Assembly (NCBI RefSeq): GCF_002210295.1
Contig: NZ_MWQH01000001.1
Coordinates: 434,001-498,000, forward strand
Length of the DNA stretch: 64,000 bases
Origin: Fibrobacter sp. UWB5
GTDB taxonomy: Bacteria > Fibrobacterota > Fibrobacteria > Fibrobacterales > Fibrobacteraceae
Direction: 5' to 3'
In this document: positions 7,808 to 16,388 of the stretch, piece after piece
Numbering within the stretch: position 1 is the stretch's first letter
Layout: each line of letters opens with the position of its first letter
The notes under the pieces: generated by a model
What the model was told of the DNA's origin: nothing
What the model saw: only the letters and a program-made list of their open reading frames with translations
Database searches by the model: none
Translations under genes and position numbers: made by a program

Positions 7808-8146
7808 ATGGATAAAGAACCAGAAGTTTTAGATGTGGAGAATTTGAACGGTGCCTCGCCACTGCAAAAGGGGCTCGCCGTTTTTTTGATAATCATGTCG
7901 CTTCTGTACACCGCGTCGCCCATTGACTTGGCTCCCGATGCAATTCCCGTAGTGGGCTGGCTCGATGATGTTGGCTTCCTTGTGACTGCAACCATGAATG
8001 CGGTTCAGCAGTTCGCAAAGGATCAAAATAGCGCGTTGGTGAAAATTCTAAAATACGCCAAATGGTTTATGGTCATCGCCGTTGTAATCGCCGCGCTGCT
8101 ACTCGGCGGTTTGATTGCTGCGATTGTGGCGCTGGTGGTGAAGTAG
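7808..8146 (+). CDS. DUF1232 (YkvA-like) membrane protein
   Basis: A 112-residue protein. The core LYTASPIDLAPDAIPVVGWL followed by DD is the DUF1232/YkvA signature (xLSPIDLIPDFIPVLGxLDD). One hydrophobic segment runs just before and into this motif (about 22-50), and a second, very hydrophobic one ends the protein (about 85-111), so it is probably an inner-membrane hairpin. The molecular function of the family is not established. ATG follows GAGAAGG. It lies 14 bp before the zinc-motif miniprotein gene, with which it is probably co-transcribed. Confidence 0.85.
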   Translation: MDKEPEVLDVENLNGASPLQKGLAVFLIIMSLLYTASPIDLAPDAIPVVGWLDDVGFLVTATMNAVQQFAKDQNSALVKILKYAKWFMVIAVVIAALLLGGLIAAIVALVVK

Positions 8147-8160
8147 TCTGGAGGCTATGT

Positions 8161-8367
8161 ATGAATTTTTATTGCAAAAAATGCGGACAGTCCTACGATG
8201 CTTGGACTATTGCGAATGGTGGCTGCAGCAAAGGCGGCAAGCATGACCCTTATCGCGGTATGCAACAGGGGCCTAAATACGTGTGCGCCAAGTGTGGCTT
8301 TTCATATGATTTTTGGACAATCGCCAACTGCGGATGTAGCCGTGGCGGGAAGCATGAAGTGTTGTAG
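8161..8367 (+). CDS. Tandem CCCH zinc-motif miniprotein
   Basis: A 68-residue protein made almost only of two copies of one motif: CxxCGxSYDxWTIANxxC followed by S(K/R)GGKH. Each copy has the spacing C-x2-C-x13-C-x5-H, which suggests that each binds one zinc ion. The second copy carries an extra Cys. The spacer between the copies is about 14 residues. I do not recognise a named family, and the small size suggests a protein- or nucleic-acid-binding adaptor. The start at 8161 is supported by TGGAGG and by the motif beginning at residue 5. It lies 14 bp downstream of the DUF1232 gene. Confidence 0.75.
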   Translation: MNFYCKKCGQSYDAWTIANGGCSKGGKHDPYRGMQQGPKYVCAKCGFSYDFWTIANCGCSRGGKHEVL

Positions 8368-8384
8368 TTAAGGAAAAAAATATT

Positions 8385-8831
8385 ATGTCAAAATATTGGG
8401 AAAAAATTGAGCCGTCGAATTTGGCTAAATATGTGGATAAATTTGGCAATATGAAAATGTTTCTCCATTTTATGGAAACCGATTTGGCAAAATATAAGTC
8501 CATTCAGTCATTAGGGTTTCAACCTGGTGAGGATGTCCTTTATCTTGTTACTGATTTGAGTTGTTGGTGTAATGAACCAAATACATTCAAATTAGATTTC
8601 TATTTGTTCGAAGGCGAGTATCATCTTTGCCTAAAAAGAAATAAAGATAAAGAATTTAAAGATGAAGATGTTCCAGAAAAAATTTTTGAAATCATTAATA
8701 AAATGTTTCGTATCTATAGAAATGATTCCCTTTGCATAACATTAATGGACAATTGTGATGGAAAATTAATAGCCTCGAGATTAAAAATCTTTCTAGATGA
8801 TTTATCTGTTGCTTTGAAAAAAAGCAAATGA
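8385..8831 (+). CDS. Hypothetical protein, AT-rich, island gene
   Basis: A 148-residue soluble-looking protein rich in Lys, Asp and Phe, with no signal peptide or membrane segment. No family is recognised. It has a predicted alpha/beta pattern: an N-terminal helical stretch (EPSNLAKYVDKF), a middle beta region (VLYLVTDLSCW ... FKLDFYLFEGEYHLCLKR) and a C-terminal helix. The ATG follows AAGGAAAAAAA. It is much more AT-rich than glnN or alaS, as is the next gene, which suggests recent acquisition. It lies 17 bp after the zinc-motif gene and 24 bp before the next ORF, so it belongs to the same transcription unit. Confidence 0.7.
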   Translation: MSKYWEKIEPSNLAKYVDKFGNMKMFLHFMETDLAKYKSIQSLGFQPGEDVLYLVTDLSCWCNEPNTFKLDFYLFEGEYHLCLKRNKDKEFKDEDVPEKIFEIINKMFRIYRNDSLCITLMDNCDGKLIASRLKIFLDDLSVALKKSK

Positions 8832-8855
8832 ATTATAATTGTGGAGAATTTAACT

Positions 8856-10325
8856 ATGTCGTCATCAAAGAAATCAAGTAAACAATCTGCTTCGAAAAAA
8901 GACGCCAAACCGGTAGCAAATGAAACTACCGATAAAAAAGTTCCTTTTTGGAAAAAAGTTAATGATGGTATGGATGGAGCAAAAAAGGCTATTGATTCTG
9001 GAAAAGCTATAAACGAAAATTTGGGAAATCCTTTAAAAATTTTAAAAGACAGCTTTTTTAGTGTGTTTAGAAAATCCAAAGAAGAAGAAATAAAAAAGGA
9101 TAATCAGGAAAATGTTAGTGCAACATTAGATCAAAAGATTGTGAAATCTAGTGATGCTGAAAAACCTATTGAAGATTTTGATAAAAATGAAGTAGAAAGC
9201 GTTGATGAAAATTCTTTGAATGATGCACCTGACGAAAAAAATAGTAAAAAATCGGCATTTGAATTATTTGAAAAACAGTTGCAGGTTTGTTCGGAAAACC
9301 CGTTGTATAGTGATTCTGTAAAAAATTTGGTTGTTGCAGAATTGGGTATGTTTAAAATACTGAAATCGCCAAATTGTTTGTTGCTTCAGAATTTTAGCGA
9401 TTTAGTTATGGAACATTTATTACTCTCTTTTGAAAATATAGAAGATGAAAATGATAAAAAGAATTTCCAAAAAAATGCAGGATTGTTAATTCGTTCAATA
9501 GTAAATTATTTACAAGCGCGAATAGCTTATCTTGAAGATGATAGTGTTGGAGCTCAGGATCTTGTAGACAGTGCTTGTAGTGATATTACATCTATATCAA
9601 AGTTTATATTAGGTATTTTGACATCGAATAAAACAAAAATAGATATAGAAGGTCTTGCATTTACACCGGTTGCAGGAAAAGTTAGCAAAATCTCTATTGA
9701 GCCAGAGTTTGATTATGAATCAATAAAAAATGCTTGTGATGAACTGAAAAAAATAAAAAGCTTTGGATTCTTTGCACGACTCTTTCTTGCAAGAAAAAAA
9801 ATACAACAAGAAAAAGAAATTTTTTATTCCTTTTTAGCAGGATTGTTTGAAAATTTAAGAAAATACAGATATGTTTTTGGATGTGAAAATAGAATTTTGT
9901 CGCAACTTGTTGAACGATATGGATCGATTATTGCAGAAGAAGGTGTGTTTTCAGAAGATGATGTAATGGATGGATTTTGGAAAATAGTAGAAATAGACCC
10001 TTTGTTGATGAATGAATATCCTAAATATCCTCGACGAAAACCATTTTATATCCCTTTGATTGTAGTATTGTTTTTGACAATCATATTGGATTCGGGAATT
10101 ATATATGCAATAAGGGATACAAGCTTTTTTGTTCTATTAACAATTTTAACCATAATTATTTCAGTAATCATTGCATATTTTGTTTTGCAATTCATTGATG
10201 AAGTATATTATGGTGAAATGGCGAATAATGAATGGCGAGAAAAAGTTAATAATTTTTATAAAGAAGTTGCTTGTGTTTATTACAAAGGGTTAGCTAAGAT
10301 ATTTTATGATTTTGATAAATCCTAA
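8856..10325 (+). CDS. Large hypothetical protein with C-terminal membrane hairpin, AT-rich
   Basis: A protein of 489 residues. A Lys/Ser/Asp-rich, probably disordered N-terminus (about 1-140) precedes an all-helical middle part (about 140-390). Two adjacent transmembrane segments at about residues 392-440 (FYIPLIVVLFLTIILDSGII and a second after a short RDTS turn) are followed by a 50-residue tail. It is probably an inner-membrane protein with a large cytoplasmic part. No known domain is recognised. A GTG at 8841 would add 5 residues, but the ATG at 8856 is preferred because TGGAG lies suitably upstream. Base composition is very AT-rich compared with core genes. Soluble helical region plus terminal TM hairpin is a layout found in several defence effectors, but no effector motif is seen. 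Confidence 0.7.
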   Translation: MSSSKKSSKQSASKKDAKPVANETTDKKVPFWKKVNDGMDGAKKAIDSGKAINENLGNPLKILKDSFFSVFRKSKEEEIKKDNQENVSATLDQKIVKSSDAEKPIEDFDKNEVESVDENSLNDAPDEKNSKKSAFELFEKQLQVCSENPLYSDSVKNLVVAELGMFKILKSPNCLLLQNFSDLVMEHLLLSFENIEDENDKKNFQKNAGLLIRSIVNYLQARIAYLEDDSVGAQDLVDSACSDITSISKFILGILTSNKTKIDIEGLAFTPVAGKVSKISIEPEFDYESIKNACDELKKIKSFGFFARLFLARKKIQQEKEIFYSFLAGLFENLRKYRYVFGCENRILSQLVERYGSIIAEEGVFSEDDVMDGFWKIVEIDPLLMNEYPKYPRRKPFYIPLIVVLFLTIILDSGIIYAIRDTSFFVLLTILTIIISVIIAYFVLQFIDEVYYGEMANNEWREKVNNFYKEVACVYYKGLAKIFYDFDKS

Positions 10326-10346
10326 TTAGTTTGAAGGAACTTTTCT

Positions 10347-11027
10347 ATGACCCCGCAAGTTCAACAGCTTTACAAAGTTCTTTACGACAAGGCGAAATCT
10401 CTGCCCAATAGCGATGCTTTGGGTATTATGCCGACGCATTTTGTTGGTCCGAAAAGCCGTTTTAAGAAAGGTTTGCCGATGTTCATCGGTCGGGATACTT
10501 ATGGCCTTGGGCAGGACAAGGTTCCGTTGGTAACCGATTACGAATACGATGGACTGAATTGGCTCAAATCTAGGGATGGCTATTACTTTGATGATTCCTC
10601 GTTTTGGAGGGTGGTCGGTCATGTCCTTGAACGGGTTCGTGGTGAGTCGTATGGTTCGAATGTCTTCCATGATTTCTATTGGAGCGACTTGTATAAAATT
10701 AATTTCCGCGCGAAACAGGGAACCACACAGGGCTTAAGAAGTAATCAGATTAATGAATGCGCCCAGTTGTTGCTTGCTGAAATGGATGACCTGGATCCCT
10801 GCGTTTCTGTTTTCTTGACCGGCGTTTACGAGGGTGAGAAAAAGGGTGTCGGTCGATTCTTTGAACGCTGGGAACCTCGCGGACAACTTAAATCAAAAAA
10901 TGATTCTACAGGCGAATTTACCCTAGTTGACGGATCTGGAACAATGCATCGATGCATTGTTGTGCCGCACCCGCAAGGAAAAGTACAGGAAGAAATTATT
11001 CAGAAGATTTGCTCCCTGTGGAAATAA
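10347..11027 (+). CDS. Uracil-DNA-glycosylase-superfamily-like protein
   Basis: A 226-residue protein. Two segments recall the uracil-DNA glycosylase fold: MFIGRDTYG near residue 45 resembles the water-activating motif (GQDPYHG), and CIVVPHPQGK near 202 resembles the HPSPLS loop that contacts the DNA minor groove. The central part has DFYWSDLYKINFR, where such folds often have a N(L/M)xK-like strand. It lies 89 bp upstream of a DUF262-HNH nuclease gene, so a nucleic-acid or modified-base sensing role is plausible. The similarity is by eye only; a nucleotide- or phage-related hydrolase of other descent is possible. The ATG follows GAAGGAAC. Composition is closer to core genes than that of its AT-rich neighbours. 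Confidence 0.55.
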   Translation: MTPQVQQLYKVLYDKAKSLPNSDALGIMPTHFVGPKSRFKKGLPMFIGRDTYGLGQDKVPLVTDYEYDGLNWLKSRDGYYFDDSSFWRVVGHVLERVRGESYGSNVFHDFYWSDLYKINFRAKQGTTQGLRSNQINECAQLLLAEMDDLDPCVSVFLTGVYEGEKKGVGRFFERWEPRGQLKSKNDSTGEFTLVDGSGTMHRCIVVPHPQGKVQEEIIQKICSLWK

Positions 11028-11115
11028 ATGTTAAGAAGGTAGTCTTTCGACAATCCTATTTGAATGATTTCTGGGTGGTCTGTCGGTTATTGAATAAAAA
11101 GATGAAAAGGTGGAT

Positions 11116-13434
11116 ATGGGAAATACAAACGAATGGACTCTTCAAGAAATTGCCAATTGGTCCGATGTCAAAATAAAAATTCCTGCTATACAACGGGGAC
11201 TTGTATGGAAACCATGGCAAATTGAATTATTGTGGGATTCTATTTTAAGAGGTTTCCCCATAGGATGCTTTTTGCTTTCTGAAAATTGTGATGGCACATA
11301 TGATTTGATGGATGGACAGCAACGATTCAATGCAATAACATGTGCTTTTTCACCATTAAAGGACGATTCCCAATCAGAATTATGGATTGATATAGATCCG
11401 GAAGTGTCAGAAACAACAAGACTTTTTTGGATTAAAGTGACGACCATTGCCCATCCGTGGGGTTTTGAAAACAATGATGAATGCAAGGTGCTGCCTGCAT
11501 CAAAGAGACGGAATGCATTAGAGAAATTTGGAAAAACGCCTCACTTCAATATTTATCACGACAACGAAAGGGACAATCTCACTCTTTCAGAGTCGTTTCC
11601 TTATATGGCGAAAGCCCCGGTTCCGCTACACTATATGCTGGATGCGTGTAAAGACTCTGCGAATGAGGATGACTTTGCTGAATCCATTATCATCAAGATT
11701 AAAGAATCAAATCGTAATTTTGCAAAGAACAAACTTGTTTACGACAAGGAGAAAATCAAGATTTTTTACCCTATATTTAAAAGAATAAAACAATATAGAG
11801 TCTACTCAAATGTCATAAACGTTCTAGATAAAACGGATGGTAGGCAAGAAGACGCCTCGGGCCTAGAAATTCTTTTCAATAGACTGAACAGAAATGGAAC
11901 TCAAATTACCGCTGATGAACTCAAATATTCTGCAATAAAGGCATATTGGCCGGAAATCAGAGACATCAACAATGATTTGGCTCAAGGAATTATGCCTCCG
12001 GAAAGACTTGTTTTGATAATATTTAAATTAGTTTTAACAGAAAATAGTAGGTCTCTAAAAAATGAACCAACTATTAAGCAAATTAGAGAACTTGCAGGAG
12101 TTGATTCTATAAAAAATCTTGTTAATTGCAAATACAAACACTTCAAAAGCTACTTTGAAAAAATTAATGATTGGTTGGGGGTTGACAAAACTATTGATTC
12201 AACACCAATAATTCTTCGTTCTAGGATTATTAACAATTCTCCAGACCTGTTCTTTTTATTAGTCTTCATGGCTAGCAATTCTGTAAATACTCTCCCAAAA
12301 GAGACTGTGCGTGCATTTGTCTTTTTTATTCATTTTTTTGTAAGCAATAAATTGCATAAACAAATAATTGAAGGCTATGTACAAAACAGTTATTCTTCTA
12401 ATCCAGAGACCTTTGAAAGAATTTTTTATACGCAGATTGGTAATCTTGTGAATAAAAATTTTTTTATTCCTTCGTATAAAAGTGGTTTGCGTCTAGATGA
12501 GAATAGTATACAATCTAGCGAAAAATGGTTTGAAAATACCTTTTCTTCACACTCCGCACAGCAGATATTCAGCCTCATCAAGAACAATCGTGAAATACTC
12601 TTATTTGCCCAAAGGCGGTTTTTAAATAAGAATTTTGATATGTTTCTTTCAACGAGTGGAAAGGCATGGGAAGATCACAATGTCCCATGGGATTACGATC
12701 ACATTGTTCCCCAGGAATGGATAGCTAGTCAAAGAGGTGGAGCTATCCCGTTTTGCAAACAATGGCTTAATACCATAGGAAATCTTGCTGCTATTCCATT
12801 TGAAGTAAATCGCTCGAAGAGCAATAATGGCTGTTGGGATTTTTATGAAAACAATGCTGATGAACTTTTCTTTGATAAAGGTTTTGCTGAACAACAAATT
12901 AGAAAAAATAATCTAAAACAAGAATCGTGTGCCGTTAAATTTGCGAACTTCAGTTTGCAACGAATGCAAAAAATATACGAGCAGCTGGACAATGTCCTCA
13001 ATCCAATAGATTTCAATAAAGTGCTTTGGGACGATAATTATATTGTTAATCGGAAAAAATTTTTTGATGAAATTGAAAAATGCTCAAAGGAGCCTGCATC
13101 AAAATCTTTTTTCAATGGAGAAAGCGATGTCCAAATCTTGCATCCATTAGATTGGTGTAGACACTGGATTTCTATCGGATACAAAATCAATAATAAATAT
13201 TTTATCGCAATGACATCTCAAGGTGAAGCGTTAGATATGGAAATAGGAGTCCGAAAAATAAACAGAGAGGATTCTGAAAAATTGAATGTGACAGGCGCGT
13301 TGAAAGATTATACTGTTTATGATAATAACCCTTATTGGTTTATCTGTAAAAATATTCCGGCAGATACGATTGTTGAAATAATTGTCAAAGAATTAGAGAT
13401 GTTAAGAAAATTTGTATTAGACCATTTGTCATAA
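11116..13434 (+). CDS. DUF262-HNH endonuclease (GmrSD/SspE-like)
   Basis: A 772-residue protein. The N-terminal DUF262 domain (ParB/sulfiredoxin-like) carries LMDGQQRFNAI near residue 65, preceded by IPAIQRGLVWK. The C-terminal DUF1524-type HNH nuclease shows WDYDHIVPQEW near 521 and LNTIGNLAAIP...NRSKSN about 30 residues later. About 170 residues of unassigned sequence follow. This pair of domains defines type IV restriction enzymes such as GmrSD and the SspE effector, which use the DGQQR domain for nucleotide hydrolysis and the HNH to cut modified or phage DNA. AAAGGTGG precedes the ATG at 11116; an in-frame GTG lies 6 bases earlier. It is AT-rich. Neighbours are the UDG-like protein upstream and the WYL-linked AAA+ gene downstream. 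Confidence 0.88.
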   Translation: MGNTNEWTLQEIANWSDVKIKIPAIQRGLVWKPWQIELLWDSILRGFPIGCFLLSENCDGTYDLMDGQQRFNAITCAFSPLKDDSQSELWIDIDPEVSETTRLFWIKVTTIAHPWGFENNDECKVLPASKRRNALEKFGKTPHFNIYHDNERDNLTLSESFPYMAKAPVPLHYMLDACKDSANEDDFAESIIIKIKESNRNFAKNKLVYDKEKIKIFYPIFKRIKQYRVYSNVINVLDKTDGRQEDASGLEILFNRLNRNGTQITADELKYSAIKAYWPEIRDINNDLAQGIMPPERLVLIIFKLVLTENSRSLKNEPTIKQIRELAGVDSIKNLVNCKYKHFKSYFEKINDWLGVDKTIDSTPIILRSRIINNSPDLFFLLVFMASNSVNTLPKETVRAFVFFIHFFVSNKLHKQIIEGYVQNSYSSNPETFERIFYTQIGNLVNKNFFIPSYKSGLRLDENSIQSSEKWFENTFSSHSAQQIFSLIKNNREILLFAQRRFLNKNFDMFLSTSGKAWEDHNVPWDYDHIVPQEWIASQRGGAIPFCKQWLNTIGNLAAIPFEVNRSKSNNGCWDFYENNADELFFDKGFAEQQIRKNNLKQESCAVKFANFSLQRMQKIYEQLDNVLNPIDFNKVLWDDNYIVNRKKFFDEIEKCSKEPASKSFFNGESDVQILHPLDWCRHWISIGYKINNKYFIAMTSQGEALDMEIGVRKINREDSEKLNVTGALKDYTVYDNNPYWFICKNIPADTIVEIIVKELEMLRKFVLDHLS

Positions 13435-13481
13435 AATGTAAAAAAATATTGGTTTGATTTTTTTGTGGAGGGTGCATCGCG

Positions 13482-13513
13482 CGACATTAATTGTCGTGCG
13501 CTTCTTTTATATT
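13482..13513 (+). promoter_or_regulatory. Site C: WYL-island dyad plus TATATT, AAA+ promoter
   Basis: The core CGACATTAATTGTCG (13482-13496) is followed after 11 bp by TATATT (13508-13513), and the AAA+ start codon lies 26 bp later. GCG(C/T)-type flanks extend the dyad. Geometry is identical to sites A, B and D. Confidence 0.75.
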
Positions 13514-13539
13514 GCATAGCAGAAACAAGAGGTTTTGCT

Positions 13540-15840
13540 ATGCAGTTACATTATCAGAATTCGGCAGAGAATTATTTCGGGAATGCGCTGAATCGGTTAG
13601 AAGGGGAGTCGCCTGCGGCGAAGGCGGAGTCGAGGACTTCTTTTATCGACTTGAAGATTATGGAATACTGGGTGCGCTTTATGCGGGCGTATCCGGATGG
13701 TTGCTGTCGCAGTTTTTGTGAGAATTATTTGCCGGTCCGTTATTATGGCGAATTTGCGGACCGTGTTTACGAGATTCGCGACCAGGTTGATTTTTCGAGT
13801 ACTATCAGGGCTTCGATTGATGACAAGCATTATGGGGTACGGGAGCTTTTGGAGGCGTATCACGAAACCAGGAATGTTCGCTTTGCTCAGCAGTTTTTTG
13901 AGATTATGGCTTATTTGGAGCGCGCGAACGATTGCCTGCGACCGATTGTCGTGCAGATGATTGAAAATTGCGTAAAAGAAAAGCTGGCAAAAGGTTGCTC
14001 GTACGATGACGAAGCTTTGCAACGCGCTTTTGAATTAAAGCGTCTTTTCCATTTGTCGGATGAGGCGGTGGAACTGGTGCTTTATTTGTGGCTTCGGAAC
14101 CATCAGCGACTGTATTTGAGGCTAGAAAACATTCGGGTGAAAGAGGGGGAAACTTTTGACCCGAATGAGCGTGGAGCCTTTAGTCGGATAGCCTTGCTGA
14201 CGGGGCTTGATGGCACATCGCTTCAGGAACTTTGTTCCAAGGAGAGTCCGCTTCTTAAGTTTCAGTTGGTTCAAATGGAAGAATCGTTCCGCAATACGGA
14301 TTTGAGAATCAAACGCAAGGAATTGTACCTAGCGGACGACGTGAGCAATTATCTGTATGGTTTCTCAGATATGTCGCAGATTATGGATTTCAGACCGGCT
14401 GCAAAACCGTGTGTTCCCTATGAGCAGATTGTCAAGACGAACCCGCAGGCGTCTTTTGTTTTGCAGATGCTGAAATCGCACCAGAAGGGTTCTCCGCTGA
14501 ACATTCTTTTTTATGGTCGCGAGGGAACGGGCAAGACGGAACTTGCCAAGGCGATTGCGCAAAAGTTGAATGTTACGCTGCTTTCGGTGGGCATCGGTGA
14601 AGAATCGATGAGCGAGGAATCCCTTTTGCAGACGCGCTTGCGCTCGATGCTTTTGGCCGATTGGGAATGTGAGCGGAGTGGCGGCATCATCTTGATGGAT
14701 GAGGCGGACTTGGTCTTGAACAAGGCCGAAAAGGGATTGCTGAATATTATTTTCGAGAGCCTGAAAACGCCTGTCATCTGGATTACGAATAATATCGCGA
14801 TGATTGAAAATAGCACCCGCCGTCGTTTCGATTATTCGTTGGAATTTTTCTCGTTCAGCAAGAGTGAACGCATTGCGATTTGGCAGTCCGTACTGAAAAC
14901 GCAGCAAGCGGAATCGATGATGCGTAGCGAAGATATCGAATGTGTCGCCAAGGAAATTCCGGTGATGGCAGGTAGCGCCACTTTGGCAGTTCGGCTTGCG
15001 CAACGGATGCAGTCTCAGGAGATGTCGCCTTTGAATGTGGTTCGCGAGGTCGCATCTTCGCATGCGAAACTTTTGGGTATATCGACTTTGCCGCAGGAAT
15101 CAAGATCGGAGTATAATTTGGATTGCGTCCGTATTTCGAGTGGAGATATTCGGAATGTAGATTATGTCGTGCCGATGCTCAAGAATTTTGATGCCCGTTG
15201 GAAAGATTCGAAGGTGACGGGGCGCAGGGAAAACTTGAATATATTCCTGTATGGTCCTCCCGGTACCGGAAAATCGGCTTTTGCAAAGCATGTCGCGCAT
15301 GACATTCTAGATCGCGAGATTATCGTGAAACGGGCGAGCGATATTCTGGGGAGCCATGTGGGTGAAAGTGAACATAACGTTAGCGCCATGTTCCGTGAAG
15401 CGGAACGGAGTGATGCGATTCTGTTTATTGACGAGGCGGACAGTTTCTTTGAAAATCGTGGCAACGCGAAAAATCATTGGGAAGTGACGCTTGTGAATGA
15501 GTTCATTTGCCAGATGGATTCGTTCAATGGGATGCTGATTGCTGCGACAAACTACGAGAATGTTCTGGATTGGGCGATTCGCCGGCGCTTTCAGCTGAAA
15601 CTGGCGTTTAACTATATGGATCTGCCGCAAATTTCAAAAACATGGACGGCATTTTTCGGGGGCCATTGCCCCAAGGAAATCCTTCGCTGTGATAATGTGG
15701 CGATTAGCGACTTTCAGAATGTGCGCCGCAAGCTGGAATATGTGCCTGCCGAGTTGCGGACGAAGGAACTTATCTTGCAGAACATGCTCGAAGAACTCGC
15801 CAATAAAGACGACCATCAGGGCCGTAGGCTGGGGTTGTAG
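13540..15840 (+). CDS. Tandem AAA+ ATPase of the WYL island
   Basis: A protein of 766 residues. An N-terminal region of about 300 residues, helical and without a known domain, is followed by two AAA+ modules. Module 1 has Walker A GREGTGKT near 326, Walker B GGIILMDEAD near 381, sensor VIWITNN and a TRRRFD arginine segment. Module 2 has Walker A GPPGTGKS near 570, Walker B AILFIDEAD near 626 and RRRFQLK. Both look catalytically intact and CDC48/FtsH-like, which suggests a remodelling or unfolding motor. The ATG at 13540 follows AAGAGG; longer versions would run into site C. The PLD gene starts 26 bp downstream on the same strand. With the adjacent one-HKD protein and WYL regulator this is a candidate defence or stress module; the substrate is unknown. 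Confidence 0.85.
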   Translation: MQLHYQNSAENYFGNALNRLEGESPAAKAESRTSFIDLKIMEYWVRFMRAYPDGCCRSFCENYLPVRYYGEFADRVYEIRDQVDFSSTIRASIDDKHYGVRELLEAYHETRNVRFAQQFFEIMAYLERANDCLRPIVVQMIENCVKEKLAKGCSYDDEALQRAFELKRLFHLSDEAVELVLYLWLRNHQRLYLRLENIRVKEGETFDPNERGAFSRIALLTGLDGTSLQELCSKESPLLKFQLVQMEESFRNTDLRIKRKELYLADDVSNYLYGFSDMSQIMDFRPAAKPCVPYEQIVKTNPQASFVLQMLKSHQKGSPLNILFYGREGTGKTELAKAIAQKLNVTLLSVGIGEESMSEESLLQTRLRSMLLADWECERSGGIILMDEADLVLNKAEKGLLNIIFESLKTPVIWITNNIAMIENSTRRRFDYSLEFFSFSKSERIAIWQSVLKTQQAESMMRSEDIECVAKEIPVMAGSATLAVRLAQRMQSQEMSPLNVVREVASSHAKLLGISTLPQESRSEYNLDCVRISSGDIRNVDYVVPMLKNFDARWKDSKVTGRRENLNIFLYGPPGTGKSAFAKHVAHDILDREIIVKRASDILGSHVGESEHNVSAMFREAERSDAILFIDEADSFFENRGNAKNHWEVTLVNEFICQMDSFNGMLIAATNYENVLDWAIRRRFQLKLAFNYMDLPQISKTWTAFFGGHCPKEILRCDNVAISDFQNVRRKLEYVPAELRTKELILQNMLEELANKDDHQGRRLGL

Positions 15841-15853
15841 AGTTTAACAAATC

Positions 15854-15859
15854 TATATT
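15854..15859 (+). promoter_or_regulatory. -10 element of a predicted leaderless PLD transcript
   Basis: TATATT lies exactly 7 bp before the ATG of the PLD gene. With a start site about 7 bp after the -10, the mRNA would begin at or next to the start codon, and no Shine-Dalgarno sequence is present. Confidence 0.5.
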
Positions 15860-15866
15860 TTCCACG

Positions 15867-16388
15867 ATGTCCATCTTTACCAAATACATCCAGAACGAAG
15901 AACACTATTCCGAAGTGATTTCACGAATCATGTCGGTTCGCAATAACTTGTGGATTGGTACTGCCGACATTAAGGATGTGTATGTGAAACAGGATGGTGA
16001 GGCGATTCCGTTGCTGGGGCAGTTGGCTGCGCTTTTGAAGCGGGGGGTGGGCGTGCGTTTGATTCATGCGAAGGAGCCTGGCCCGAATTTTCGCGAGGAC
16101 TTTGACCGCTTTCCGATTCTGGTGACGGATTTGGAGCGCGTGATGTGCCCGCGAGTGCATTTCAAGATGATGATTTTTGATCTTGAAACGGCTTACATCG
16201 GGTCCGCGAATTTGACGGGTGCGGGAATCGGCATGAAAAGCTCTCTACGCCGTAACTTCGAGGCGGGAATCCTCACGAATGACCCTGCGCTTGTCGAACC
16301 TGCTATAGAACAGTTCGATACGTTGTGGATGGGCTCGCATTGCAAAAAATGTGGCCGCCAGGAATTCTGCGGTGACAGGATTAAGTAG
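15867..16388 (+). CDS. Single-HKD phospholipase-D-like protein with zinc knuckle
   Basis: A 173-residue protein. One HKD motif, HFKMMIFD near residue 99, is followed by the expected (G)SANLTGAG about 15 residues later, typical of PLD-family nucleases that dimerise to build the active site (Nuc/BfiI type). The last 20 residues carry HCKKCGRQEFC, a possible zinc knuckle for DNA or protein binding. The start is supported by TATATT seven bases upstream, giving a leaderless transcript. It lies 26 bp after the tandem AAA+ gene and ends tail to tail with the WYL gene, their stop codons overlapping by 8 bp. Likely role: nuclease partner of the AAA+ motor (inference). Confidence 0.85.
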   Translation: MSIFTKYIQNEEHYSEVISRIMSVRNNLWIGTADIKDVYVKQDGEAIPLLGQLAALLKRGVGVRLIHAKEPGPNFREDFDRFPILVTDLERVMCPRVHFKMMIFDLETAYIGSANLTGAGIGMKSSLRRNFEAGILTNDPALVEPAIEQFDTLWMGSHCKKCGRQEFCGDRIK

